In this document: piece by piece, positions 1-7,189 of the stretch | Numbering within the stretch: position 1 is the stretch's first letter | Layout of the letters: every line of letters begins with the position of its first letter | Origin: SKKL01 sp046543225 | GTDB lineage: Bacteria; Actinomycetota; Acidimicrobiia; Acidimicrobiales; SKKL01 | Length of the DNA stretch: 23,523 nt | Direction: 5' to 3' | NCBI GenBank assembly: GCA_046543225.1 | Contig: JBKGZW010000024.1 | Coordinates: 1 to 23,523 of the forward strand | Notes under the pieces: model-generated | Databases searched by the model: none | What the model saw: only the letters and a program-made list of their open reading frames with translations | Told to the model about the DNA's origin: nothing | Position numbers and translations under genes: made by a program

Positions 1-822
1 TGGCTGGGCGAGCACCGCTTCGACATCACCCATCGCGCGGTGGTGATGGGCATCTTGAACCGCACGCCCGACTCCTTCTACGACAAGGGCAGCTACTGGG
101 GGTTCGACGACTTCCTGGCCAAAGCCGACCGGCTCGTCGCCGATGGCGCCGACTTCCTCGACGTCGGCGGGGTCAAGGCGGGACCGGGTGAGGAGGTGGG
201 GGAGCAGGAGGAGCTCGACCGCGTCATCCCCGCGGTCGCGGCGCTGGCTGCCCGGTTCGACCTGCCGTTGTCGGTCGACACGTGGCGGGCCTCGGTCATC
301 GGCCACGCCATCGACGCGGGGGCGGTGGTCGGCAACGACATCTCCGGCTTCGCCGATCCCGACTACCTGGCGGTGTGCGCCGCCGGCGGCGCGTCGGTGG
401 TCGCCACCCACATCCGGCTCGCACCTCGGGTGCCCGATCCCGAACCCGTCTACGACGACCTGGTCGCCGACGTTCGCGCCTTCCTCGCCGACCGCGCCGA
501 GCGGGCGGTCGACGCCGGGATCGCGCCCGAGCGGGTGATGGTCGACGCCGGCCTCGACCTGGGAAAGACCGAAGCTCAGTCCCTCGAACTGCTCCGCCGG
601 TCCGACGATCTGGTGTCGCTCGGCCATCCCGTGTTCCTGTCGGCGTCGAACAAGCGGTTCCTGGCCCACCTGCTCGAACGCGAGGTCACCCAGGTCGCCG
701 CCGGCACCGATGCCGCCCACACCCTCGGGATCATGTTGGGCTGTCGGGTCCTGCGGGCCCACGATGTTCGGGCCGCCCGCCGGGTCGCCGACCTGTGCGC
801 CGACCTGCTGGAGGCGGCGTGA
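1..822 (+). CDS. folP: FolP2-type dihydropteroate synthase homologue (5' end missing)
   Basis: The frame is open from the first base, so the start lies upstream of the window; GTG at 40 is internal. The TIM-barrel DHPS family condenses 4-aminobenzoate with the hydroxymethyl-dihydropterin diphosphate in folate synthesis. Visible family motifs are NRTPDSFYDKG, DVGGVKAGPGE, SVDTWRA, a GND segment and a late SNK. Ordinary DHPS has TPDSFSDGG, GGESTRPG and SRK at these places, whereas the present forms match mycobacterial FolP2 (Rv1207 type), a paralogue reported not to replace true DHPS. Folate synthesis should therefore not be assumed. The stop overlaps the holA start in a GTGA, implying translational coupling. 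The family is certain; the exact reaction is not. Confidence 0.9.
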   Translation, partial: WLGEHRFDITHRAVVMGILNRTPDSFYDKGSYWGFDDFLAKADRLVADGADFLDVGGVKAGPGEEVGEQEELDRVIPAVAALAARFDLPLSVDTWRASVIGHAIDAGAVVGNDISGFADPDYLAVCAAGGASVVATHIRLAPRVPDPEPVYDDLVADVRAFLADRAERAVDAGIAPERVMVDAGLDLGKTEAQSLELLRRSDDLVSLGHPVFLSASNKRFLAHLLEREVTQVAAGTDAAHTLGIMLGCRVLRAHDVRAARRVADLCADLLEAA

Positions 823-1838
823 GCGTCGAGCCGTCGGTCCATCTCATCAAGGGCGACGACCCGGTGCTGGTCGGCGACGAGCTGCGGCGCATCGTCACCG
901 AGCTGGTCGGCGACGGCGATCGCTCGCTCATGGTCGACGAGCTCGACGAAGAGCGCTACCTCACCGGCGACGGTGCCCACATCTCGGCGCTCGTCGACGC
1001 CGCCCAGACCCCACCCTTCCTCACCGAGCGGCGGGTGGTCGTCGGCCGCCATCTGGCCCGCTTCACCACCGCCGAGGCCGTAGCACCACTCGTGGCCTAC
1101 CTCGACGACCCGTTGCCCACCACCGCCTTGGTGCTGGTGTGGGACAAGGGACCGAAGTTCACCGGCCGTTCGGCGGTTCCCAAGTCGCTGACCGAGGCGC
1201 TCAAGCGAGCCGGGGCGGTCACGGTCACCACCGACGTGCCCGCCAACGCCCGCGGCCGCGACGCCTGGTTCAAAGACCACCTGGCGTCGGCTGCGGTGCA
1301 CCTGGACAACCGGGCCCAGAAGCATCTGGTGGACCGACTCGGTGAGGACGTCAACCGGCTGGGGGCGATCCTCGAGGTGCTCGAGAGCACCTTCGGGCCC
1401 GGCGCCAAGGTCGGGGTCGACGACCTCGAACCGTTCCTCGGCGAGGCCGGGGGTGTGCCGCCGTGGGAGCTGACCGACGCCATCGCATCGGGCGACATCG
1501 CCACCGCGCTCGACCGGCTGCACCGGATGCTGGGTGGCGGCGACCGTCACGCCCTGCAGATCCTGGCGACGTTGCACCGCCACGTCTCGGGCCTGCTGAA
1601 GCTCGACGGCGCCCAGGTCCGGGGTCGCGAGGACGCGGCGGCGATCGCGGGGATGGCACCGTTTCCGGCCGAGAAGCTGCTCAAGCTCTCCCGGGCGCTC
1701 GGCTCGGAGCGGATCGCTCGGCAGGTGACGCTGGTGGCCGAGGCCGACCTCGACCTGAAGGGCGCGAGCGAGTGGCCCGACGAGTTGATCCTCGAGGTGC
1801 TCGTCGCCCGCCTGGCACGCCTCAGCTCCGTCCGCTGA
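819..1838 (+). CDS. holA: DNA polymerase III delta subunit HolA
   Basis: This 339-residue protein matches the usual length of the clamp-loader delta subunit, which opens the beta sliding clamp and passes it to DNA. The N-terminus (VHLIKGDDPVLVGDELRRIV) is the typical opening of the family. A diagnostic WELTDAIASGD segment follows in the middle, and the C-terminal helical collar contains the stretch around LHRHVSGLLKL. The GTG at 819 was chosen because it overlaps the folP stop and starts directly at the conserved N-terminus; the same frame is open far upstream, but that part is antisense-like GC noise. In actinobacteria holA usually lies beside rpsT and lepA, as here, except that a vapBC pair intervenes. 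Confidence 0.93.
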   Translation: MSVEPSVHLIKGDDPVLVGDELRRIVTELVGDGDRSLMVDELDEERYLTGDGAHISALVDAAQTPPFLTERRVVVGRHLARFTTAEAVAPLVAYLDDPLPTTALVLVWDKGPKFTGRSAVPKSLTEALKRAGAVTVTTDVPANARGRDAWFKDHLASAAVHLDNRAQKHLVDRLGEDVNRLGAILEVLESTFGPGAKVGVDDLEPFLGEAGGVPPWELTDAIASGDIATALDRLHRMLGGGDRHALQILATLHRHVSGLLKLDGAQVRGREDAAAIAGMAPFPAEKLLKLSRALGSERIARQVTLVAEADLDLKGASEWPDELILEVLVARLARLSSVR

Positions 1839-1857
1839 TCGCCAGCACTCAGGCGGT

Positions 1858-1873
1858 CCTACCTTGGTAGGCT
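1858..1873 (+). promoter_or_regulatory. Putative vapBC operator and leaderless promoter
   Basis: A perfect inverted repeat CCTACC-TT-GGTAGG (1858-1871) lies just before the antitoxin start. It overlaps TAGGCT (1868-1873), a TANNNT -10 element ending six bases before the ATG at 1880. No Shine-Dalgarno is visible, so the transcript may start at the A of the ATG. A palindrome over the -10 is where VapB-type antitoxins usually bind to repress their own operon. The binding is inferred. Confidence 0.5.
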
Positions 1874-1879
1874 TCAAGT

Positions 1880-2107
1880 ATGACCACGACGAAGCGAAAG
1901 GTCTCGGTCTCGCTCGACGACGATCTGGTCGCCGAGCTCGAGGCAGGCGGCGAGCCTGTGTCGGCCCAGGTGAACGAGGCCGTTCGGACCGAGCTACTGC
2001 GCCGCCGTCGCCAACGCCTGCTCGGCGAACTGCTCGCCGACCTCGAGACCGAGCACGGCCCTGTCGATGAGAGCTTGGTCGAGCGCTATCTCGATCTGCT
2101 CGGATGA
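1880..2107 (+). CDS. vapB: VapB-type ribbon-helix-helix antitoxin
   Basis: A 75-residue protein. The N-terminal strand-helix-helix pattern (KRKVSVSLDDDLVAELEAGG, then a helix around VNEAVRTELLRRRRQR) is typical of ribbon-helix-helix DNA-binding antitoxins. The acidic C-terminal helix (about residues 50-75) would wrap and block the toxin. Its stop overlaps the start of the downstream PIN-domain gene by four bases (ATGA), the usual antitoxin-toxin arrangement. It probably represses its own promoter through the palindrome at 1858-1871. The exact antitoxin subfamily cannot be fixed from sequence alone. Confidence 0.82.
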   Translation: MTTTKRKVSVSLDDDLVAELEAGGEPVSAQVNEAVRTELLRRRRQRLLGELLADLETEHGPVDESLVERYLDLLG

Positions 2108-2517
2108 GCCCGGCACTCGTTCTCGATGCCGAGGCCATCGCGAGCCTTGCTGGTGGTCGAGGCCGGCGGCTCGATCAGGTGCGTGCGGCGCTCGAGGCGG
2201 CGCGCCGGCTGAAGCGTGATGTGATCGTCCCTGCGGTCATCCTCGTGGAGCTGTACCGGAGCCCCAATCGGAACAAGGCACTCGACTCGTGGATCAATCG
2301 CGACTCATGGGTCTGGTTGCGCTCGACCGATCGGGAGTTCGCCCGCTATGTGGGATCGGTGCTTGGTGCCGCAGGAGTCGGGTCCGAGATGCTCGCCGAT
2401 GCGCACACCGTGGCAGCTGCGGTCGAGGCCGGTGGTGGTGTCGTGCTCACCGGCGACGAGTCGGACATCGAACGCTTGGCCGCGCCGTACCCCAACGTGC
2501 AGGCTGTGGCGATCTAG
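2104..2517 (+). CDS. vapC: VapC-type PIN-domain toxin
   Basis: A 137-residue PIN-domain ribonuclease, the usual VapC length. The expected acidic metal-binding residues are present: D8 (LVLDAEA), E49 (ILVELYR), D99 (ADAHTVAAA) and D118 or D121 (TGDESDIERL). VapC toxins cut specific RNAs, often tRNA or rRNA, to stop translation when the antitoxin is degraded; the target here is unknown. The start overlaps the vapB stop. All catalytic residues are intact, so the toxin looks functional. The pair lies between holA and rpsT, genes that are normally adjacent, which suggests lateral insertion (inference). Confidence 0.85.
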   Translation: MSPALVLDAEAIASLAGGRGRRLDQVRAALEAARRLKRDVIVPAVILVELYRSPNRNKALDSWINRDSWVWLRSTDREFARYVGSVLGAAGVGSEMLADAHTVAAAVEAGGGVVLTGDESDIERLAAPYPNVQAVAI

Positions 2518-2529
2518 GGCCCCGGACGC

Positions 2530-2560
2530 GACACGACCCCGCCTCGGGCGGGGTCGTGTC
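2530..2560. terminator. Bidirectional terminator between vapC and rpsT
   Basis: A perfect 14-bp stem with a 3-base loop (arms 2530-2543 and 2547-2560) sits between two convergent genes, 12 bases after the vapC stop and 35 bases beyond the rpsT stop. It is followed by TCTTCC on the plus strand. Position and symmetry suggest that it ends both transcripts. Confidence 0.85.
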
Positions 2561-2595
2561 TCTTCCGGTTCCCCCGAACGTGACCGGCTGGTGTC

Positions 2596-2862
2596 CTAGG
2601 CGTCGGCGCCGATGCGAGCCAGGCGCTTGGTGAGGCGAGACTTCTGACGGTTGGCGGCGTTCTTGTGCAGCACACCCTTGGCGGCGGCCTGGTCGATGCG
2701 CTTGATGGCGAGACGCATCAACGCCTCGCTGTCCTCGCCCTTGGCGGCAGCGGTCTCGGCGTGCTTGATGCGGGTCTTCAGCTCGGAGCGCACGGCCTTG
2801 TTGCGGGCCCGGCGCTTCTCGTTCTGGCGGTTGCGCTTCTTCTGGCTGGCGATGTTGGCCAC
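2596..2862 (-). CDS. rpsT: Small ribosomal subunit protein S20
   Basis: An 88-residue basic protein of normal S20 length. It opens with ANIASQKKRNRQNEKRR and ends in KSRLTKRLARI, both characteristic of S20, which binds 16S rRNA early in 30S assembly. GTG at 2862 is chosen because the family begins with M-A-N-I and a GAGG Shine-Dalgarno lies just upstream; the reading frame remains open further upstream but runs into the lepA promoter and coding region. A GTGACA / TATCAT promoter (2909-2937) lies about 40 bases upstream, and a terminator follows. The gene is divergent from lepA, as in many actinobacteria. Confidence 0.96.
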   Translation of the reverse strand: MANIASQKKRNRQNEKRRARNKAVRSELKTRIKHAETAAAKGEDSEALMRLAIKRIDQAAAKGVLHKNAANRQKSRLTKRLARIGADA

Positions 2863-2908
2863 GATGCCTCTACTGGGTCGTTCGACGTTGTCGGTGGGGA
2901 ACCGTGAG

Positions 2909-2937
2909 ATGATACCGATCCCTGGACCGCGTGTCAC
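2909..2937 (-). promoter_or_regulatory. rpsT promoter
   Basis: On the minus strand, GTGACA (2932-2937) and TATCAT (2909-2914) are separated by exactly 17 bases, a near-consensus housekeeping sigma promoter. Transcription would start near 2902, giving a leader of about 40 bases. Confidence 0.7.
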
Positions 2938-2954
2938 ACCCCGATCGGTATCGT
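2911..2954 (+). promoter_or_regulatory. Inverted repeat with probable lepA -10 element
   Basis: GATACCGATC (2911-2920) and its exact reverse complement GATCGGTATC (2943-2952) are separated by 22 bases. The right arm contains TATCGT (2949-2954), a TANNNT -10 match facing lepA. The left arm contains the rpsT -10 on the other strand. No convincing lepA -35 is visible. The repeat may be an operator shared by both genes, or simply mirrored promoter sequence. Confidence 0.45.
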
Positions 2955-2965
2955 CAGTAGCTCCC

Positions 2966-4750
2966 ATGGATCTGTCGCGCATTCGCAACCTCTCGATCAT
3001 CGCCCACATCGACCACGGAAAGTCCACCCTGGCCGACCGGATCCTCGAGGTCTGCGGTGCGGTCGACCCTCGCGAGATGCGCGAGCAGTACCTCGATTCG
3101 ATGGATCTCGAGCGCGAGCGTGGCATCACCATCAAGTTGCAGAGCGTCCGCCTCGACTACCGGGACCACGTCATCAACATGATCGACACCCCGGGCCACG
3201 TCGACTTCGGCTACGAGGTGTCGCGGTCGCTGGCCGCCTGCGAGGGCGTGATCCTGCTGGTCGACGCCTCCCAGGGGATCGAGGCCCAGACCCTCGCCAA
3301 CTGCCTGCTGGCCCTCGAGCACGACCTCGAGATCGTCGCCGCGCTCAACAAGATCGATCTGCCCGCTGCCGATCCCGACCTCTACGCCGAGGAGATCGAG
3401 CGCGTGCTCGGCATCCCCGCCGAGGACGTGCTGCGCATCAGCGCCAAGACCGGTGACGGTGTCTCCGAGCTGCTCGACGCCGTCGTCGAGCGGGTGCCAC
3501 CGCCGGTGGGCGACGTCGATGCGCCGTTGCAGGGCCTCATCTTCGACTCGCACTTCGACCAGTACCGGGGGGTGGTCTCCTCGATCCGGGTGGTCAACGG
3601 GCGGTTGATCACCGACACCAAGCTGCGGTTCATGCAGGCGGGCACCACCCACGAGGTCAGCGAGGTCGGTGTCCGTCGCCCGATACCCAGCCCGGTGCGC
3701 GAGCTGGGCCCCGGCGAGGTCGGCTACCTGATCGCCGGCATCAAAGACGTCGGCGAGGCCCGCTCGGGCGAGACGGTCACCACCGCCGCCAACCCCGCGC
3801 CCGACCCGCTGGAGGGCTACCGCGAGCCCCAGCCCATGGTGTTCTGCGGCCTGTACCCCATCGAGGGCGACGACTTCTCCGACCTCCGCGAGGCCCTGGA
3901 GAAGCTGCGGCTCAACGACTCCAGCTTCACCTACCAGCCCGAGACCTCCGGTGCGCTCGGGTTCGGGTTCCGCTGCGGGTTCCTGGGCCTGTTGCACATG
4001 GAGATCGTGCGCGAGCGCCTCGAGCGCGAGTTCGATTTGTCGCTGATCGCCACCGCTCCGTCGGTGGGCTACGAGGTCCACCTCACCGGTGGCGGGGTCA
4101 TCGAGATCGACAACCCGAGCGAGATGCCGAGTCCGGGTGAGATCGAAGGTGTCGACGAGCCCTACTTCAAGGTCACGGTCCTCACGCCGTCCACCTACAC
4201 CGGCACCGTGATGGATCTGTGCCAGTCCAAGCGGGGCGAGATGCAGTCCATGGAGTACCTGTCGCCCGAACGGCTCGAGCTGATCTATGAGATCCCCCTG
4301 GCCGAGGTGGTGATGGACTTCTTCGACCAGCTCAAGAGTCGCACCCAGGGCTATGCCAGTCTCGACTACGAGCCGATCGGGTACCGCCGGTCCAACCTGT
4401 CCAAGGTCGACATCCTCCTGCAGGGCGAACCGGTCGACGCCTTCAGCATGATCGTGCACCGCGACTCGGCCTATGAGTACGGGCGCAAGATGTGCGACAA
4501 GCTCAAGGAGCTCATCCCGCGTCAGCAGTACGACGTGCCGATCCAGGCCGCCATCGGCGGCAAGATCATCGCCCGCCAGACCGTCAAGGCCTACCGCAAG
4601 GACGTCACCGCGAAGCTCTACGGCGGCGACGTCACCCGCAAGAACAAGCTGTTGCAGAAGCAGAAGGCGGGCAAGAAGAAGATGAAGTCGATCGGGCGGG
4701 TCGAGATCCCCCAGGAGGCGTTCATCTCCGCCCTCAAGCTCGACGACTGA
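2966..4750 (+). CDS. lepA: Elongation factor 4 (LepA), back-translocating GTPase
   Basis: A 594-residue translational GTPase of normal LepA length. G1 is AHIDHGKST near residues 13-21, followed by a switch region with GITIKLQ and a DTPGHVDF G3. The LepA-specific C-terminal end is present (RQTVKAYRKDVTAKLYGGD, then KKKMKSIGRVEIPQEAF). LepA acts on the ribosome during biogenesis or stalled elongation. The ATG at 2966 begins the conserved MDLSRIRNLSIIAHIDHGKS; the frame is open up to 2651, but that part is antisense to rpsT and is not coding. No clear Shine-Dalgarno precedes the ATG. An SDR gene follows after nine bases and may be co-transcribed. Confidence 0.97.
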   Translation: MDLSRIRNLSIIAHIDHGKSTLADRILEVCGAVDPREMREQYLDSMDLERERGITIKLQSVRLDYRDHVINMIDTPGHVDFGYEVSRSLAACEGVILLVDASQGIEAQTLANCLLALEHDLEIVAALNKIDLPAADPDLYAEEIERVLGIPAEDVLRISAKTGDGVSELLDAVVERVPPPVGDVDAPLQGLIFDSHFDQYRGVVSSIRVVNGRLITDTKLRFMQAGTTHEVSEVGVRRPIPSPVRELGPGEVGYLIAGIKDVGEARSGETVTTAANPAPDPLEGYREPQPMVFCGLYPIEGDDFSDLREALEKLRLNDSSFTYQPETSGALGFGFRCGFLGLLHMEIVRERLEREFDLSLIATAPSVGYEVHLTGGGVIEIDNPSEMPSPGEIEGVDEPYFKVTVLTPSTYTGTVMDLCQSKRGEMQSMEYLSPERLELIYEIPLAEVVMDFFDQLKSRTQGYASLDYEPIGYRRSNLSKVDILLQGEPVDAFSMIVHRDSAYEYGRKMCDKLKELIPRQQYDVPIQAAIGGKIIARQTVKAYRKDVTAKLYGGDVTRKNKLLQKQKAGKKKMKSIGRVEIPQEAFISALKLDD

Positions 4751-4759
4751 AGGTCTGCC

Positions 4760-5710
4760 ATGTTCGACCGGTGGAGCGAGATCGAGATCCCCGACCAGTC
4801 GGGCCGGGTGGCGGTGATCACCGGCGGCAACGGTGGTCTCGGGTTCGAGACCGCACGGGCACTGGCGGCCGCCGGCGCCCACGTGGTGATGGCGGCCCGC
4901 AACCTCGACAAGGCCGAGTCGGCCCGCGACGTGATCGTGGGGGCCCATCCGGCGGCCTCGGTCGAGATCGTGGGGCTCGACCTCGGATCGCTCGACTCGG
5001 TGTCGGAGGCGGCGTCGACGATCGCTCGCACCCACCCCAGGATCGACCTGTTGATCAACAACGCGGGGATCATGGCCGTCCCCGAGGCCCGCACCGCCGA
5101 CGGGTTCGAGTCGCAGTTCGGGACCAACCACCTGGGCCACTTCGCCCTCACCGCCGGGTTGTTGCCCGCCCTGTTGGCGGTCGCGGGCTCGCGGGTGGTC
5201 ACGGTGACCTCCACGGGGCGCCATCTCGGACGGTCGGTGCGCGCCGACCGGGACCTCGACACCGGGCGCTATGACCCGTGGCTCGCGTATGGACGATCCA
5301 AGCTGGCCAACCTGCACTTCGCGGTGGGCCTGCACCAGCGGCTCACCGCCGCCGGTGGCGCGACCGCGAGCCTGGTCGCCCATCCGGGGCTGACCAACAC
5401 CGAGCTGCAGGCCACCAGCGCTGCCTCCTCCGGTGGGGCCACCCAGAAGCTGGCGCACGCCACCGCCCGGTTCGTGGGCATGAGCCCGGCGCGTGGCGCG
5501 CTGGCCCAGCTCCGCGCCGCCACCGATCCCCGGGCCCGTTCCGGCGAGCTCTACGCACCCCGGTTCGTCAACAGCGGCAGTCCCGTGGCGCGCCCCCTGG
5601 TCGGCCGGTCGGTGAGCGAGCGTGCCGCCGACGAGCTGTGGGCGATCTCCGAGCGCGAGACCGGGGTGGCCTTCGACGTGGAGGCGATGGTGCGCCAGGC
5701 AGGTCCCTGA
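4760..5710 (+). CDS. Short-chain dehydrogenase/reductase
   Basis: A 316-residue NAD(P)-dependent oxidoreductase resembling retinol-dehydrogenase-like SDRs. It has the cofactor motif TGGNGGLG (residues 21-28), Arg47 after the second beta strand (suggesting NADP preference), D74, NNAG (100-103), N123, catalytic S151 and the YxxxK pair Y177/K181. The tetrad is therefore complete and the enzyme should be active; the substrate cannot be read from sequence. The start is supported by an AAGG Shine-Dalgarno overlapping the lepA stop. No functional link to lepA is evident beyond the nine-base spacing. Confidence 0.88.
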   Translation: MFDRWSEIEIPDQSGRVAVITGGNGGLGFETARALAAAGAHVVMAARNLDKAESARDVIVGAHPAASVEIVGLDLGSLDSVSEAASTIARTHPRIDLLINNAGIMAVPEARTADGFESQFGTNHLGHFALTAGLLPALLAVAGSRVVTVTSTGRHLGRSVRADRDLDTGRYDPWLAYGRSKLANLHFAVGLHQRLTAAGGATASLVAHPGLTNTELQATSAASSGGATQKLAHATARFVGMSPARGALAQLRAATDPRARSGELYAPRFVNSGSPVARPLVGRSVSERAADELWAISERETGVAFDVEAMVRQAGP

Positions 5711-5755
5711 GCACCCGGGCCAGGAATCCGACCGCGCCCACGCGATGCTGTCGCG

Positions 5756-7120
5756 GTGACCGATCCCACGATCATGTGGTTCCGTCGAGACCTGCGCCTG
5801 TCGGACAACCCGGCGCTGGTCGAGGCGCTGCGCACCGACGACGAGGTGCTGGCGCTGTTCGTGATCGACCCGGCGTTGTGGGGTCCGGCGGGGGAGAACC
5901 GGCGGGCGTTCCTCGTCGGCTGCCTCCGTGTGCTCGACGACGACCTGGGCGGCGCGCTGGTGGTGCGTCACGGCGATCCGGTCGAGGTGGTGCCGGCGGT
6001 GGCCCGGGAGCTGGGCGCCACATCGGTCCACGTCGCGGCGGACTTCGGTCCCTACGGGACTCGACGCGACGAAGCGGTGGCCGCGGCGCTCACGGCCGAG
6101 GGGCGAGAGCTGGTCTTCGACGGGTCGCCCTACGCGGTCGACCCCGGCACGGTGCGCAACCAGGCCGGCGATCCCTACCAGGTGTTCACCCCCTTCTCCC
6201 GGGCGTGGAAGACGACGGGGTGGCCAGATCCGCTGCGTCGTCCGAGCGACCCCGCCTGGGCGAGCGGCATCGAGTCCGATCCGCTGCCAGAGGCCGAGCC
6301 GACCGCCGACCAGCTCCCCGAGCCGGGTGAGACCGCGGGCCGTCGCCGCCTCGATGCCTTCCTGCGCCGCCACGTCGAGCGCTACGCCGACCGTCGCGAC
6401 GAACCGGGGGTCGACGGCACCTCGCGCCTGTCGCCATACCTCAGGTGGGGGTGCGTCCATCCCCGCCAGATCCTGTCGCGGCTGGGCGACTCGCCGGGGG
6501 AGCAGGCGTTTCGCACCGAGCTGGCGTGGCGCGAGTTCTACGCCGATGTGCTGTTCCACCGGCCCGACACCGCCCGCGCCGCGTTCCGGCAGACCATGGC
6601 GGCCATGGCCGTCGACGAAGGGTCCGAGACCGACGAGGTCTTCGCCGCCTGGTGCGAGGGTCGCACCGGCTATCCGATCGTCGATGCCGGGATGCGCCAG
6701 CTCCACGCCGAGGGGTGGATGCACAACCGGGTGCGCATGATCACCGCCAGCTTCCTGGTCAAGGACCTGCACCTCGACTGGACCCGCGGCGCCCGCCACT
6801 TCATGGCCCACCTCGTCGACGGCGACCTGGCCTCGAACCAGCACGGGTGGCAGTGGGTCGCTGGCACCGGCACCGACGCTGCTCCCTACTTCCGCGTCTT
6901 CAACCCGGTGACCCAATCCCGCCGCTTCGACCCCGACGGCACCTATCTGCGCCGCTGGCTGCCCGAGCTGGCCGATCTGGATGCCGCCGTGATCCACGAA
7001 CCGTGGACCGCCGATCCGACCCTGTTCGCCGACCGGGCGGGCAGCGGCTACCCGCCGCCGATCGTCGACCACGCCACCGAGCGGGCCGAGGCCCTCGCCC
7101 GCTACGCGGAGCTGGGATGA
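5756..7120 (+). CDS. phr: Deoxyribodipyrimidine photolyase, class I
   Basis: A 454-residue flavoprotein that uses blue light to reverse cyclobutane pyrimidine dimers. The N-terminal Rossmann antenna domain starts with TIMWFRRDLRLSDNPAL. The C-terminal FAD domain carries AWREFYADVLFHRP (near 257-270), the RTGYPIVDAGMRQL segment (303-316), WMHNRVRMI (321-329) and NQHGWQWVAGTGTDAAPYF (361-379), all typical of bacterial CPD photolyases with the electron-transfer tryptophans. The antenna cofactor (folate or 8-HDF) is not decided here. GTG at 5756 gives the standard N-terminus; GATGCT ends six bases before it, so a leaderless transcript is possible. Confidence 0.93.
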   Translation: MTDPTIMWFRRDLRLSDNPALVEALRTDDEVLALFVIDPALWGPAGENRRAFLVGCLRVLDDDLGGALVVRHGDPVEVVPAVARELGATSVHVAADFGPYGTRRDEAVAAALTAEGRELVFDGSPYAVDPGTVRNQAGDPYQVFTPFSRAWKTTGWPDPLRRPSDPAWASGIESDPLPEAEPTADQLPEPGETAGRRRLDAFLRRHVERYADRRDEPGVDGTSRLSPYLRWGCVHPRQILSRLGDSPGEQAFRTELAWREFYADVLFHRPDTARAAFRQTMAAMAVDEGSETDEVFAAWCEGRTGYPIVDAGMRQLHAEGWMHNRVRMITASFLVKDLHLDWTRGARHFMAHLVDGDLASNQHGWQWVAGTGTDAAPYFRVFNPVTQSRRFDPDGTYLRRWLPELADLDAAVIHEPWTADPTLFADRAGSGYPPPIVDHATERAEALARYAELG

Positions 7121-7132
7121 CGGTGTGAGGGC

Positions 7133-7159
7133 CTGGCACTCGGTATCATCGAGTGCGAA
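7133..7159 (+). promoter_or_regulatory. CIRCE operator over the hrcA promoter
   Basis: The core GCACTC (7136-7141), nine bases, GAGTGC (7151-7156) matches the CIRCE consensus TTAGCACTC-N9-GAGTGCTAA. The right arm matches at eight of nine positions and the left at about seven. The spacer holds TATCAT (7144-7149), a good -10 element, so HrcA bound here would block the polymerase. Transcription would start near 7156, about 34 bases before the hrcA ATG. Confidence 0.9.
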
Positions 7160-7189
7160 CGAAGCCGTCGACCGCTCTGCAACGACCTC

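Noticed and set aside
576..2138. A 520-codon minus-strand frame
   Set aside because: Antisense to folP, holA and vapB, with no recognisable domain.
2651..2965. N-terminal extension of lepA
   Set aside because: The extra 105 codons are antisense to rpsT and cross its promoter. The conserved LepA N-terminus begins at 2966.
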